Assembly (NCBI GenBank): GCA_002700305.1
Contig: PACZ01000028.1
Location: 1 to 36,976, forward strand
DNA: 36,976 bases
Direction of reading: 5' to 3'
Source of the DNA: Hyphomonas sp.
Lineage (GTDB): Bacteria; Pseudomonadota; Alphaproteobacteria; Caulobacterales; Hyphomonadaceae
A program made the translations under genes and the position numbers. Of this stretch, positions 1-9,700 are shown piece after piece; positions within the stretch are counted from its first letter, which is position 1; each line of letters begins with the position of its first letter. Under the pieces are notes generated by a model, which searched no databases, was not told where the DNA came from, and was given only the letters and a program-made list of their open reading frames with translations.

Positions 1-77
1 AGCCTGACAGGCACGTCCGAGCGCCAGATATTTTCCAGCGCCGCCAGTCCCGTGGCGCCAGGTTCCAGGACAATCAT
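1..77 (-). CDS. hutH: Histidine ammonia-lyase, N-terminal fragment cut by the window edge
   Basis: Only the first 25 codons are visible. They read [18 protein letters not shown] and continue to the edge, which fits the usual HutH opening (a PG followed by L..L..I). The ATG overlaps the hutI stop in an ATGA arrangement, so the two genes are translationally coupled in a minus-strand hut operon. HutH would deaminate histidine to urocanate, the inducer normally sensed by HutC. The identification rests on this short match plus the operon context, since the MIO active site lies outside the window. Confidence 0.72.
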   Translation of the reverse strand, partial: MIVLEPGATGLAALENIWRSDVPVR

Positions 78-1270
78 GTGACCTCTCCACAAAAAATGCG
101 CTTGTACAATGGATTGAAACCGATCCGGCAGGACAATTCGGCAGGATGTTCCACATCCCAGACCGCAAGATCTGCAGACTGCCCTGCATGCATGCGCCCG
201 ACATCCTCCAGGCCAAGCGCCATCGCGCCATTCCGGGTGACGCCGCGCAGCGCTTCTTCAGGCGTCAGACGAAACAGGACGCAGGACATGTTCATCGCGC
301 TCAGAAGCGAGGTCATCGGTGAGGAACCCGGATTGCAGTCCGTCGCAATCGCCATGGGGACGTCATGTTCGCGGAATGCCGATACGGGCGGCAGCCGCGT
401 TTCCTGGAGGAAGTAAAATGCGCCCGGAAGCAGGACCGCTATACTCCCATGACGCTGCATCGCCTCGGCATCTTCCGGCGTTGCATATTCCAGATGGTCA
501 CACGAGAGCGCGGCATATTCTGCGGCAAGGCGTGCGCCGCCCAACCAGGACAATTGCTCGGCGTGCAGCTTCACGGGCAAGCCGAGCGTCCGCGCTTTTT
601 CGAACACGGTCCGGATGTCTTGCGGCGAAAAGGCAATGGTCTCGCAGAACCCATCCACCGCATCGGCCAGACCCTCGGCCTTTGCGCCTTCCATTGCCGG
701 AAGGCAGACATCCGAAAGGTAATCGTCCGGGCGCCCCGCATATTCGCGAGGCAGCGTATGGGCTCCAAGGAAAGTGGTACGGACCCGGAGCGGCCGCACC
801 TTTTCCACCTGCCGCGCCACACGAAGCATCTTCAGCTCGGTCTCTATGTCCAGCCCGTAACCGGACTTGATCTCGAGCGTTGTCACCCCTTCCGCAATCA
901 GGGCGTCCACACGCAACAGGGCCGATCTCAGAAGATCCGCCTCGCTTGCAGCCCGGGTCGCTTCCACGGTCGAGACGATGCCGCCTCCGGAACGGGAAAT
1001 TTCCTCATAGGATGCCCCGTTCAGACGCGCCTCGAATTCGGCGGACCGGTTTCCTGCGTGAACGATATGGGTATGGCAATCCACAAGGCCTGGCGTAACA
1101 AGGCGCCCTTCCAGATCCAGGTGTTCGTCCGTCCGGGCAGCTTCAGGAATATCCGCGCACGTTCCGACCCATCGCAACTGCCCATCCTTTATCCAGACGG
1201 CCCCATCCGGAACGAGTCCGTACGGCTCATTTCCTTCCAGCGTCGCGAGCTTTGCGTGCGTCAGTAACAT
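74..1270 (-). CDS. hutI: Imidazolonepropionase
   Basis: This 398-residue cytoplasmic amidohydrolase opens 4-imidazolone-5-propionate to N-formimidoyl-glutamate, the third step of histidine degradation. The start is the ATG at 1270 ([13 protein letters not shown]), preceded by AGGAAA; a longer frame to 1495 runs through the promoter and over hutF and is not used. Visible signatures are the metal site [15 protein letters not shown] near residue 70, [20 protein letters not shown] and [10 protein letters not shown]. The length matches the family. It is divergent from hutF and coupled to hutH. A HutC-type operator lies 35 bp upstream of the start. Confidence 0.95.
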   Translation of the reverse strand: MLLTHAKLATLEGNEPYGLVPDGAVWIKDGQLRWVGTCADIPEAARTDEHLDLEGRLVTPGLVDCHTHIVHAGNRSAEFEARLNGASYEEISRSGGGIVSTVEATRAASEADLLRSALLRVDALIAEGVTTLEIKSGYGLDIETELKMLRVARQVEKVRPLRVRTTFLGAHTLPREYAGRPDDYLSDVCLPAMEGAKAEGLADAVDGFCETIAFSPQDIRTVFEKARTLGLPVKLHAEQLSWLGGARLAAEYAALSCDHLEYATPEDAEAMQRHGSIAVLLPGAFYFLQETRLPPVSAFREHDVPMAIATDCNPGSSPMTSLLSAMNMSCVLFRLTPEEALRGVTRNGAMALGLEDVGRMHAGQSADLAVWDVEHPAELSCRIGFNPLYKRIFCGEVT

Positions 1271-1304
1271 GATTTCCTGTTGCCTGAGGATACGGTCTGC
1301 TGCA

Positions 1305-1318
1305 TATGTATATACATA
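1305..1318. promoter_or_regulatory. HutC-type operator between hutI and hutF
   Basis: The sequence TATGTATATACATA is a perfect 14-bp palindrome containing TGTATATACA. It sits in the 70-bp gap between the divergent hutI and hutF starts. HutC-family GntR repressors recognise TGTA-N2-TACA palindromes, so this is the likely shared operator for both hut transcripts, released by urocanate. A near-identical site occurs at 5482-5491. Confidence 0.8.
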
Positions 1319-1340
1319 ATATTTGGCTAGGAAAGATGTA

Positions 1341-2705
1341 ATGACGGTCATCTGGGCGAAAAAAGCGCTCCTGCCGGACGGGTGGTCCGATGGGGTCCGC
1401 GTGGACATAAGCCATGAAGGCGCCATCCTTTCCGTCCGTTCAGGACAGCCCCCGGAAGGCACCCGGACCGGCCTGCTTCTCCCCTCACCCGCCAATATTC
1501 ATTCGCATGCCTTCCAGCGCACCATGGCCGGACTGACCGAGCGCCGCGGCCCTGATGGAAGGGACAATTTCTGGACGTGGCGCAAATTGATGTTCCGGTT
1601 CCTGGAACGGCTGACGCCTCGTCACATTGAAGACATCACGGCATTTGTTCAGATGGAAATGCTTGAAGCCGGCTATGCTGCGAGCGTCGAATTCCACTAT
1701 CTCCATCACCAGCCGGACGGGACTCCCTATGGAAAGCTGGCGGAAATGTCAGAACGCGTCGCCGCGGCAGCCACCACGAGCGGCGCCGGGCTCACGCTTT
1801 TGCCGGTTCTCTACCAGTATGGCGGATGCGACAGACGTCCCCTGGGACCTGGCCAGGTCCGGTTTGGCAACGATTTCGACCGGTTCGCGCGGCTTGTTGA
1901 TGAGGTACAGGACACCATGCGAAGCCTGCCGGCGGATTGCCGGTTGGGTGTTGCCCCCCATAGCCTCCGGGCTGTTGCGGACAAAGACATGGCAGGGGTC
2001 GAACAGCTCCTGCCCGCCGGCCCGGTTCACATGCACCTGGCAGAGCAGCAGGAAGAGGTCGACGAAGTGCTGGAACGCTATGGCACTCGTCCGGTCACCT
2101 GGTTCCTGGACAATTGCAATGCCGGCCCCAGATGGTGCCTCGTTCACTGCACCCGGATGGAACAGTCGGAGGCCGTCCGTCTTGCCCGCTCAGGCGCGGT
2201 CGCGGGCATCTGCCCCCTTACCGAGGCCAATCTCGGAGATGGAATCTTCGAAGCGGGCCCCTGGTTCGATCATGACGGCGCAATCGCGATCGGATCGGAT
2301 TCGAACATCCGCATCTCCCTGGCAGAAGAATTGAGGGCCCTGGAATACTCCCAGCGCCTGAGAGACCATGCCCGCGCCGTGCTGTCGCGGTCAGGTCATT
2401 CGACGGGGCGAACGCTCTTCGAAGCCATTTCGAAAGGCGGAGCGGCGGCCGCCGGACGCAACAGCGGCCGGATAGAGGAAGGCGCTCTGGCGGACCTTCT
2501 CGCGCTCGACATGGACAGCGTCTGCCTGGCCGGCCTCGAAGGCGACACGTTGCTGGACAGCTATATTTTCGCAGGCGACGATGGTCTCGTCACGGACGTC
2601 TGGTCCGCCGGACGCCACCTGGTCAGGGAAGGACACCACGTCAGCCGGGATGAAATCGTGGAGAAGTACCGCAGGACAATGAGTGAACTCAGGGATGCCC
2701 TATGA
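1341..2705 (+). CDS. hutF: Formimidoylglutamate deiminase
   Basis: This amidohydrolase converts N-formimidoyl-L-glutamate to N-formyl-L-glutamate and ammonia, the branch of the five-step Hut pathway that needs HutF and then HutG. The chosen start is the ATG at 1341 ([14 protein letters not shown]), with AGGAAAG at 1329-1335; a TTG at 1323 is less likely. Metal and substrate motifs are [14 protein letters not shown] near residue 54, [31 protein letters not shown] and [13 protein letters not shown]. About 454 residues is normal for HutF. The stop overlaps the hutC start in an ATGA junction, so the two genes are coupled. No hutG or hutU lies in the window. Confidence 0.94.
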   Translation: MTVIWAKKALLPDGWSDGVRVDISHEGAILSVRSGQPPEGTRTGLLLPSPANIHSHAFQRTMAGLTERRGPDGRDNFWTWRKLMFRFLERLTPRHIEDITAFVQMEMLEAGYAASVEFHYLHHQPDGTPYGKLAEMSERVAAAATTSGAGLTLLPVLYQYGGCDRRPLGPGQVRFGNDFDRFARLVDEVQDTMRSLPADCRLGVAPHSLRAVADKDMAGVEQLLPAGPVHMHLAEQQEEVDEVLERYGTRPVTWFLDNCNAGPRWCLVHCTRMEQSEAVRLARSGAVAGICPLTEANLGDGIFEAGPWFDHDGAIAIGSDSNIRISLAEELRALEYSQRLRDHARAVLSRSGHSTGRTLFEAISKGGAAAAGRNSGRIEEGALADLLALDMDSVCLAGLEGDTLLDSYIFAGDDGLVTDVWSAGRHLVREGHHVSRDEIVEKYRRTMSELRDAL

Positions 2706-3403
2706 CTGATACGCCATTCAGAAGCTGGCAATCGGTCCAGAAGGAAGTCTTGGCCCGGATCCATTCGCGGCGATGGAAACCCGGCGACCTCATCCCGAAC
2801 GAGGCCGATCTTGCCCAGGAATTCGGTTGCGCGCGGGCAACGGTGAACCGCGCGCTGCAGAACCTGGCGGACGAAGGCCTGCTCGACCGGCGCCGCAAGG
2901 CCGGCACGCGTGTCGCGACCCACCCGGTCCGCAAGGCGACCATGCATATTCCCGTCATACGCCAGGAAATTGCAGACAAGGGACAGGAATACGGCTATGA
3001 ACTGATCCGCTCCGAAAGGGTCCCGCCACCTGCGAGAATCAGCGATGTCATGGAATCCGGAAGGCGCACCCGCGTTCAACATATAGTCTGTATACATACA
3101 GCGGATGGCCGGCCCTATGTGCTTGAAGACCGCTGGCTGAATCCAAAATGGGTTTCAGCTGAAGACATGTCGATCTTCAATGAAATCAGCCCGAATGAAT
3201 GGCTTGTGACACATGTCCCGTTCACGGAAGGCGAAATCAAGTTTTCCGCCATGTCGGCCAGCAAGACAGAAGCTGAGCTGCTCTCCTGTGAAGAAGGCGA
3301 GGCATTGTTTGTCATTGAGCGGACAACTCGCAACAAGCAGGAAGCGATTACTTCGGTGAGGCTAATTTTTTGCCGGGGGTACCGGATCGAGACAACTATC
3401 TGA
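2702..3403 (+). CDS. hutC: GntR/HutC-family repressor of histidine utilisation
   Basis: This 233-residue regulator has an N-terminal winged helix-turn-helix (about residues 8-75, including NEADLAQEFGCARATVNRALQNL) and a C-terminal UTRA-type ligand domain (about 85-230). UTRA domains of HutC proteins bind urocanate and release the operator. The start overlaps the hutF stop, so repressor and enzyme are made from one message and the circuit is probably autoregulated through the operator at 1305-1318. An unusual near-perfect palindrome lies inside the gene at 3088-3101. A second protein of the same family and length is encoded at 5588-6286. Confidence 0.92.
   Translation: MTDTPFRSWQSVQKEVLARIHSRRWKPGDLIPNEADLAQEFGCARATVNRALQNLADEGLLDRRRKAGTRVATHPVRKATMHIPVIRQEIADKGQEYGYELIRSERVPPPARISDVMESGRRTRVQHIVCIHTADGRPYVLEDRWLNPKWVSAEDMSIFNEISPNEWLVTHVPFTEGEIKFSAMSASKTEAELLSCEEGEALFVIERTTRNKQEAITSVRLIFCRGYRIETTI
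3088..3101. repeat. HutC-like near-palindrome inside hutC
   Basis: CTGTAT-AC-ATACAG forms two 6-bp arms around a 2-bp centre and contains TGTA and TACA half-sites. Their spacing is four bases, not the two seen at 1305-1318 and 5482-5491. It lies in the coding sequence for the ligand domain. It may be chance, or an intragenic repressor site. Confidence 0.35.
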
Positions 3404-3475
3404 CCTGGCTCACCCCCGGACGGCAGCCATGCATCGCTCCAACTCCATCAGATAAATTAGCTTGCCTGCCATGAT

Positions 3476-4474
3476 TTACCAATCAGGGTCCATACCCGAT
3501 ACACCCGGAAAATCGACGACCTTCTCACCATAAAGCGGGTCGTAATAATGCCCCCCTTCCTTATAATCCTCGTTCCATACCTTCTTTCCCTCCGCGTCGC
3601 GCCTGTAGACGAAAGGCGACATGAGCAAACGCTCCAGGTGCCAGCGGCCCTCACGCCCGGATGGAATGTCTTCGCCCGATCCATACAGCATCAACCCACC
3701 CTCATCGTAGATTTCGTGCGCAGGATCGGTGGCCTTGTACTCATGACTCACATTCATGGCCTTGTGGCCGATTTCATGAGCAATTGTCCTCCTCAACCGG
3801 CTGGGCTTTGACAAATTGGTTATCGTAATCACGCCACGAAGGCGCTCCGGTAGCGTATCACCATATGAATAGGTGGGAAACGACAGCCCGCCCGTCCTGA
3901 CCATCTTCATAGTCCAGTTGCGCCCCTCTGATACTTCCAGAAAGGGGAATATCACATCCTGGAGCGCAACCAGGTAGATTGTGCGGCTATTATCCTCATC
4001 TGGCTCAATTACGCTTTCAAAGGCAGACTTGGCCATCTCCGTCAGCTCCGCCGGATGCCGCCTTGATGAGACATACAGGTTGACATACTCAGTATCAGGA
4101 ATACGCGGAATTTCGTTTGCCTGGATCGCAAGGAAACGCGGATCGACTTCGCCGGACTTCACCCAGAGCAAGTTCAGCTGCACGCCTGCTGGAGCATAAA
4201 TTTCCTTGGCGGACATGAAACTGTCCAACATCGCAGGAAGAGTGACCTTGTCAAAGCCGGGGTCGAAATTGGAAGGAAAATAAATACCTACATCAATCGT
4301 CGGGCGTCCCGGCACCAGGTCCGAATTGATTGCATTGACATCAACTGCCTCATTGATCGTCCAGTTCGCGGGCTGATCTGCTCGGGCTTCAGAGTTGGCA
4401 GCGAGTGAATTGGTTCCCGCGCCAACAAGCGCGAGAACCGTGACTGCCGCCAGTTTTGCAAGACTCTTCTTCAT
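3476..4474 (-). CDS. Secreted putative zinc metallopeptidase (HEIGH zincin), function unknown
   Basis: The start taken is the ATG at 4474 (MKKSLAKLAAVTVLALVGAG), a Sec signal peptide with GGAAAC upstream; a TTG at 4492 is the alternative. The mature protein is about 300 residues. It carries TIAHEIGHKAMNVSHEYK near residue 235, a HExxH zinc site with a further His seven residues after the second. That spacing is one longer than the classic metzincin HExxHxxGxxH. An EIYDEGGLMLYG segment follows, resembling the post-helix region of zincins. The gene follows the cupin gene at 4489-5187 within a few bases, so they probably form one transcript. Export to the periplasm or outside is likely. The substrate is unknown. 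Confidence 0.7.
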   Translation of the reverse strand: MKKSLAKLAAVTVLALVGAGTNSLAANSEARADQPANWTINEAVDVNAINSDLVPGRPTIDVGIYFPSNFDPGFDKVTLPAMLDSFMSAKEIYAPAGVQLNLLWVKSGEVDPRFLAIQANEIPRIPDTEYVNLYVSSRRHPAELTEMAKSAFESVIEPDEDNSRTIYLVALQDVIFPFLEVSEGRNWTMKMVRTGGLSFPTYSYGDTLPERLRGVITITNLSKPSRLRRTIAHEIGHKAMNVSHEYKATDPAHEIYDEGGLMLYGSGEDIPSGREGRWHLERLLMSPFVYRRDAEGKKVWNEDYKEGGHYYDPLYGEKVVDFPGVSGMDPDW

Positions 4475-4488
4475 GGCTGCGTTTCCGA

Positions 4489-5187
4489 TCAATCGATAGA
4501 TTCAAGGACCTTGTCAAAATCCGGATTTACGCTGTGTGCAAACAAAATTGCCGGATGGTCTGATTTCAGAGCATTGTAGTAATATGCCCCGCCCGACTGA
4601 CGATCGGCCTCCACCATTTCCCGCATGTCTTCGATACCGTGATGAAATACTTCATAGTCTGTGGAATCGCCTTTGGGCTTCACAATGAGGAGGAGCGCAC
4701 CTTCGCCGAATGGGGCTTCCCAACCGGTAGGCATGCCGTCACCGAAGCGAAACAACGACCCACTCTCCATGACCTGTCGCTTGCCTTCACTTGCCAGCAC
4801 CCATCTGCCCCGCACCGTGTAGACGATACTTCCGGTGTCGTGCGGGTGCTCGGCAAGAAACATTCCCGGCTGCAGTTCGATAAAAAATGCACGTGTCTGC
4901 TCAGCGAACAGCAATGGACCAAAAAGCCCTTCATGAGTCATAATGGCTGACGGAGCTGTTACCGCCGTTTCAATGTTTGGAATGACTTCGACATTGGTGG
5001 CAAGCTGCAGGTATTCTGGCGACACTTCAGAGGCCGGAACGGTAAACGCTTCAATCGCCCCGGCCGAGGTGCCAGCCTCATGATCGTGCGAATGCCCCCC
5101 CTCATCATGGGGGTGGTGCGAACTGCTCTCTTGAGCATACGCCGACAACGGAAGAACGCAACAAAACAATAACGCAGCGAGTTTCAT
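4489..5187 (-). CDS. Secreted cupin-domain protein with His-rich N-terminus
   Basis: The start is the ATG at 5187, with AAAGGAA upstream, giving a signal peptide (MKLAALLFCCVLPLSAYA) and a mature protein of about 213 residues. After cleavage comes a His/Asp/Glu-rich stretch (HHPHDEGGHSHDHEAG) that looks metal-binding. A single cupin fold follows, with GMFLAEHPHDTGSIVYTVRG as motif 1 and a PTGWEAPFGEGALLLIVKP segment as motif 2. The open frame continues upstream to 5502, but that part has no signal peptide logic and overlaps the promoter. The downstream zincin gene abuts it. A HutC-type operator covers the likely promoter at 5491-5496, suggesting control by the regulator at 5588-6286. Biochemical role unknown. 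Confidence 0.72.
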   Translation of the reverse strand: MKLAALLFCCVLPLSAYAQESSSHHPHDEGGHSHDHEAGTSAGAIEAFTVPASEVSPEYLQLATNVEVIPNIETAVTAPSAIMTHEGLFGPLLFAEQTRAFFIELQPGMFLAEHPHDTGSIVYTVRGRWVLASEGKRQVMESGSLFRFGDGMPTGWEAPFGEGALLLIVKPKGDSTDYEVFHHGIEDMREMVEADRQSGGAYYYNALKSDHPAILFAHSVNPDFDKVLESID

Positions 5188-5587
5188 ATCATGTTCCTTT
5201 CTTTGAGTCTGGATTTGGCGGGATACCGCATTGATGCACGGCACCCCGTCCCGTTGGAAAATACCGATCACGACACGGACCGCTCCAATCGTGACATTGC
5301 GGCCATCGTCTCTCCCCTTTGGCTCGAGCATGCATGCACCGACCCGAGTGGGACATCTGTCGAAACGGCAACAGCGGGCCCGGATCGTCTGTACTTGTTC
5401 CTGTGAAACGCATGCAGCGAACATCCCCGGGTTTATGACCACCCCAAGCTTGCAGGTCGCTCCCCTGCCCGTCAAGTTTTTTGTATAGACATTATATTTC
5501 AATCAAGTCGGCTACACCTTGAATCCCGACTGCCAGACAGAAATGCACAATCATCGGCCAGGAGGACCGCCCCATGTCGGATGGATG
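5188..5587. other. 400-bp intergenic region holding the cupin promoter and a long leader
   Basis: No gene is supported here. If transcription of the cupin gene starts just downstream of the TATAAT at 5491-5496 on the minus strand, the mRNA leader would be about 300 nt. A frame open from 5502 into the cupin gene is judged non-coding. No riboswitch was recognised. Confidence 0.5.
5482..5496 (-). promoter_or_regulatory. Promoter -10 element with overlapping HutC-like operator
   Basis: On the minus strand a perfect TATAAT -10 hexamer (5491-5496) runs straight into TGTCTATACA (5482-5491), the complement of TGTATAGACA. This differs by one base from the TGTATATACA core at 1305-1318. The operator would cover the transcription start of the cupin-zincin unit. 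A bound GntR/HutC protein should block it. No convincing -35 was found at normal spacing. Confidence 0.65.
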
Positions 5588-6286
5588 CTAGGTCTTTTCT
5601 GCGCCGAAACGTGCAACCAGGCTGTAGGAATCACCGGGAAAAAGCTGCTGGACGGCGGTAATATGTTCGCCGCCACGCCATGTCCTGCGAGATACGCTCA
5701 GGCAGGGTGTATTCAATTCGACGTCGAGCGACCGGGCTTGGTCCTTGCTGGCTCCCGTCGCCGAGATCCGGGTTTCAGCCTCGGTCCACGGGACATTTTC
5801 CAGCAGCCATGTGCCAGGTCCATCAGGATCAAAAACCGCGTCGCCGATCTCAGGCACAGCATCCAGGTTCACCGTACGGTTTTCATACGCAAAGGGAACA
5901 CCGTCTGCCATATGCGAGCCAATAATCCAGAGAACCTCGCCATCAGTTTCAAGCGCACTCTGAGCTTTTGACGCATTGCAAATCTCGCGATGGATCATTC
6001 GAAACCGATAGGTCTGCCCACTTTCACGAACCTCTCTCGCTAAATCGGGAATATCGAGAACCATTGCGTATGCGCGGGGACTCGCAACGAAACTCCCCGC
6101 CTTTCGGCGCCGCTCAACAAACCCGGTAGCGACAAGACGTGATACAGCCTTGTTCACTGTCATCCTTGAACAATCATATTCAGACATGAGATCGCGCTCG
6201 ACCGGGAGCCTGTCTCCGGGTTTGAGCTTACCGTGCAGGATTTTTGTTTCTATATCGGAACGTATCCGCTCATGGATCGGGATCAT
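5588..6286 (-). CDS. Second GntR/HutC-family transcriptional regulator
   Basis: This 232-residue protein has a GntR winged helix at about residues 5-70 (PVERDLMSEYDCSRMTVNKAVSRL, then FVERRRKAGSFV) and a UTRA ligand domain after residue 80. The same layout is seen in hutC at 2702. The start chosen is the ATG at 6286; a TTG immediately before it is possible, and no strong ribosome site is visible. It is followed by the cupin and zincin genes on the same strand, with the HutC-like operator between. It is probably their local repressor, possibly responding to urocanate or a related imidazole. Whether the two paralogues cross-talk cannot be told from sequence. Confidence 0.88.
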   Translation of the reverse strand: MIPIHERIRSDIETKILHGKLKPGDRLPVERDLMSEYDCSRMTVNKAVSRLVATGFVERRRKAGSFVASPRAYAMVLDIPDLAREVRESGQTYRFRMIHREICNASKAQSALETDGEVLWIIGSHMADGVPFAYENRTVNLDAVPEIGDAVFDPDGPGTWLLENVPWTEAETRISATGASKDQARSLDVELNTPCLSVSRRTWRGGEHITAVQQLFPGDSYSLVARFGAEKT

Positions 6287-6289
6287 CAA

Positions 6290-6686
6290 AGCTGTCCGCT
6301 CAAAATTTCTGCAATATCACTTGAAGGGACCCCGGCGCGATGCAACTGACATCAACACCTTGTGCCCGACACCACATCAAATTGTTTTCGCCGGGTCGCT
6401 GCTGATCACCTGACCGCTTCGAAGGCCGTTATCCCTGACTACGGTGTATAGGCCCGATATCCAACATGCAAGAAGGCGATATCACCTGTCCTCGTGAAGT
6501 TGAAACAATTGATGATTTCAGGAACGAGCAAAGGCATTGATTGGTGCTGAAACCTCCAGTGCGTTCAAGCCCGTCATATCCGCACACGAATGACAATTAC
6601 AGCGCTTGTCACAAGGCACGTGCACTCGCGCGCGTCCGGCGACCGCAACTCGCATTCCAAATCCGTCCGAATTCATTCGCCGTATC
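6290..6686. other. Intergenic region without a recognised gene
   Basis: About 400 bp separate the start of the second HutC-like gene from the terminator of the RND operon. Short open frames exist on both strands, but none has a ribosome site, a family motif or a conserved look. The promoter of the regulator should lie at the left end. A TGTATAGG sequence near 6444 resembles half of the HutC-type operator and could be an autoregulatory half-site. Confidence 0.4.
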
Positions 6687-6726
6687 AAAAAAAGAATACC
6701 CGCGCCCCAAGCCTGGAGCGCGGGTA
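6687..6726 (-). terminator. Rho-independent terminator of the first RND efflux operon
   Basis: Read on the minus strand, a perfect 9-bp stem (TACCCGCGC at 6718-6726 complement, pairing with 6697-6705) closes a 12-base loop. It is followed within a few bases by a run of seven T residues (6687-6693 complement). It lies 25 bp beyond the RND pump stop codon. Confidence 0.9.
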
Positions 6727-6751
6727 CACTCAAGCACTCGGGATTGGGCCA

Positions 6752-9700
6752 TCACACCGGAGAAGGATGCACATGTTCCGCCTCAATCAGAGAGTGGTGC
6801 GCCTCAGGCCTCGGAGCGAACCAACGATGAAGCGCTGGCAGCACCAGCAAAGTCAGCACGGTCGAAGAGACAAGCCCTCCCATGACAACCGTGGCAAGTG
6901 GACGTTGAACCTCGGCGCCAACGCCAGTCGCGAAAAGCAAGGGCGCAAGGCCGAGCGCCGTGGTCAGGGCCGTCATGAGGACAGGCCGGGCTCTCAGTCC
7001 AGCTGCCTCGATGGCCAGTTCATCCAGATTCCGGCCAGCCCTGGCAAAATCGTCCATGAAACTGACAAGCACCATACCGTTGCCAAGCGCGATCCCGAAC
7101 AAGGCAATGAATCCGACTGTCGCTGGCACTGACACAGGCAAGCCGCTGACCCAGAGCGCCATCGTGCCGCCTGTCAAGGCGAGCGGGATGTTGAGCAAGA
7201 TCAGAATGGCAGATTTCATTCGGCCGAAGGTCAGCAACAGGATAAGGAACACGATAGCGAGCGTGATCGGGATCACGACCGCAAAGCGCTGATTGGCCTC
7301 CTGCTGCAGTTCAAACTGACCGCCCCACTCAACCCGGTAGCCCGCAGGTAGATCGAGTTCCGCCCCGACATCCTCCTGTGCTTCGCTGACATAGCTGCCG
7401 ATATCCCGGCCCCGGACATTCAGCTGGACAGTGATGAACCGCTCGCCATTCTCGCGCGTGATCTGCCGTGGCCCGACAATCTCGCGAATGTCGGCGACAC
7501 TCTCCAGCGGAATGCGTGCACCGCTCTCCGATTCCAGAATGATCCGCCCGATCGCCGCCGGTGTGTTGCGGTCCTCCTCTGCAAAGCGAACGACCACCGG
7601 GAACTGGCGTACACCTTCGAAGACCGCACCTGCCTCCGCGCCGCCAACGCCTGACTGAAGGGCATCCAGCGCCTCTTCGATGCTGAGACCATACCGGCCG
7701 AGCGCTGTCCGGTTGAGTGACACGACAAGCTGCGGCGCGCCGGTGATCTGGTCGGCCTGGACGTCACTTGCACCCGGAACATCCTGAAGGATGGACTGCA
7801 GTTCTTGTGAACTTTCCAGCAGGACAATGGTGTCCGGCCCGAAGATCTTGACCGCGAGCTGCGCCTTGGTGCCGGTCAGCAATTCGTCCACAGACATCGC
7901 AATCGGCTGTCCGACATTGGCCCGGATACCCGGGAAGGAACCGAGGCTGTCAGAGATTGCAGCCCGAAGGTCATCTGGGCTCATACCGTCCCGCCAGTCC
8001 TCTCTGGGCTTCAGGGCCACAAAGGCCTCGATACTGTTGACAGGGTCGGCATGGGCACCGACTTCTCCGCGCCCGATACGGCTGACAATCGAGTCGATTT
8101 CCGGAAAGGAACGCAGCAGCCGACTTTCGATGCGGGTTGAAATGGCCTTGGCTTCCGTCAGTGAAATTGACGGCGCCATTGTGACCCGCAGCAGGACATC
8201 GCCTTCCTCAAGCGCCGGCGTGAACTCCGACCCAAGCCGCGTCGCTGCAAGACCGCCAGCCAGAAGTAACAGTCCTGCAAGGCAGATTGCAGCCATCCGT
8301 CGGCGAACAAAAAAGGCTGCGAGTGGCTTCATGAACCGCGTCAACCGGCCTTTCTCAGCGGTCTCTGTCTTGCCCGATGGACGCATCAGGCCAAGCGCCA
8401 TGGCAGGCGCAATCAGCGCCGCATAGATCAGCGAACCGGTCATGGCGAGCGCAGCTGACGCTGCCAGGGGCCGGAACGTCTTGCCTTCGGTTCCCTGCAG
8501 CGAAAAGAGCGGCAGGAACACGATGATGACAACAGCCACCGCCGCGATCAAGGGCGCGATCACTTCCGTACTGGCCCGCGCGACCGTCGTGCGCGCATCC
8601 TCGCCCTCTGATCGTTCCCTGAATCCCCGATCGACATTCTCAGCGATCACGATCGCCCCATCGACCATCATGCCAATCGCGATGGCAACTCCGCCGAGCG
8701 TCATGAGGTTCGCGCCGATGCCAAGCGCGTTCATCGCGATGAAGGCAAACCCGACCGAGAACGGGACCGACAAGACCACAACTAGGCTCGGCCGCCATCC
8801 ACCGAGAAACGCAAACACGATGATTGCGACAAGCAAGGCCCCCTGCCAGAGCGCGGTCGTAACCGTTGCCGCCGCTTTCTGGACAAGCGTGCCCTGATCA
8901 TAATAGGGGATCGCCTTCACACCATCGGGAAGCGAGGCGTTGATTTCTTCAAAACGCGACTTCGCGTTCTCGATGACGTCTGACGTATTCGACCCATAGA
9001 GCTTTAGCACAAGACCGGCGACCGCCTCGCCTTCTCCATTGGCTGTTGCAAGACCTTGCCGGACGCCGCCGCCAATTTCTACTTCACTAAGGTCGCGGAC
9101 GCGGATGGTGCGTCCATCAATGGTTCTGACCGGCGTGTCGCGAAGATCGTCTAATGTTCTCGCCAGGCCAACACCGCGGACGGTGTATTGTTCAGCGCCG
9201 ACTTCGATGAATTGAGCCCCCGCCGTCCGGTTAGCCGCTTCAAGGGCGTCGATCACGTCTGCAACACCCAGATGGTAGGAGGTCAGCTGGTCCGGATCGA
9301 GGCGCACTTGGTATTGTTTCTCAAATCCGCCGAGCGAGAGCACTTCGGTCACCCCCTCCACAGACTGAAGGGGGTACTTGATCATCCAGTCCGCAATCTC
9401 TCGCAGTTCGACGAGCGATCGTTCGCCCGTCTCATCGACAAGGCGGTAATACATGATGATTCCGAGACCGGTTGAGATGGGCCCCATTATCGGAGTCCCG
9501 AACCCTTGCGGGATGGCGTCCGTCGCTTCGCCGAGACGCTCGCCGACGACCTGCCGGGCGAAATAGACATCGGTGCCGTCTTCAAAATAGATGTTGACGA
9601 CGGAAAGCCCGAAGTTCGAAGTCGAACGGATTTCCTCAACCTTGGGAAGTCCGGACATGGCCGTTTCAATCGGATAGGTGACATACCGCTCCACTTCTTC

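Noticed and set aside
5188-5502. 105-residue N-terminal extension of the cupin protein
   Set aside because: It would bury the signal peptide and start upstream of the predicted transcription start.
6518-6733. Small minus-strand frame with a Cys-rich CDKRCNCHSC segment
   Set aside because: It overlaps the RND terminator, has no ribosome site and matches no metallochaperone pattern I know.
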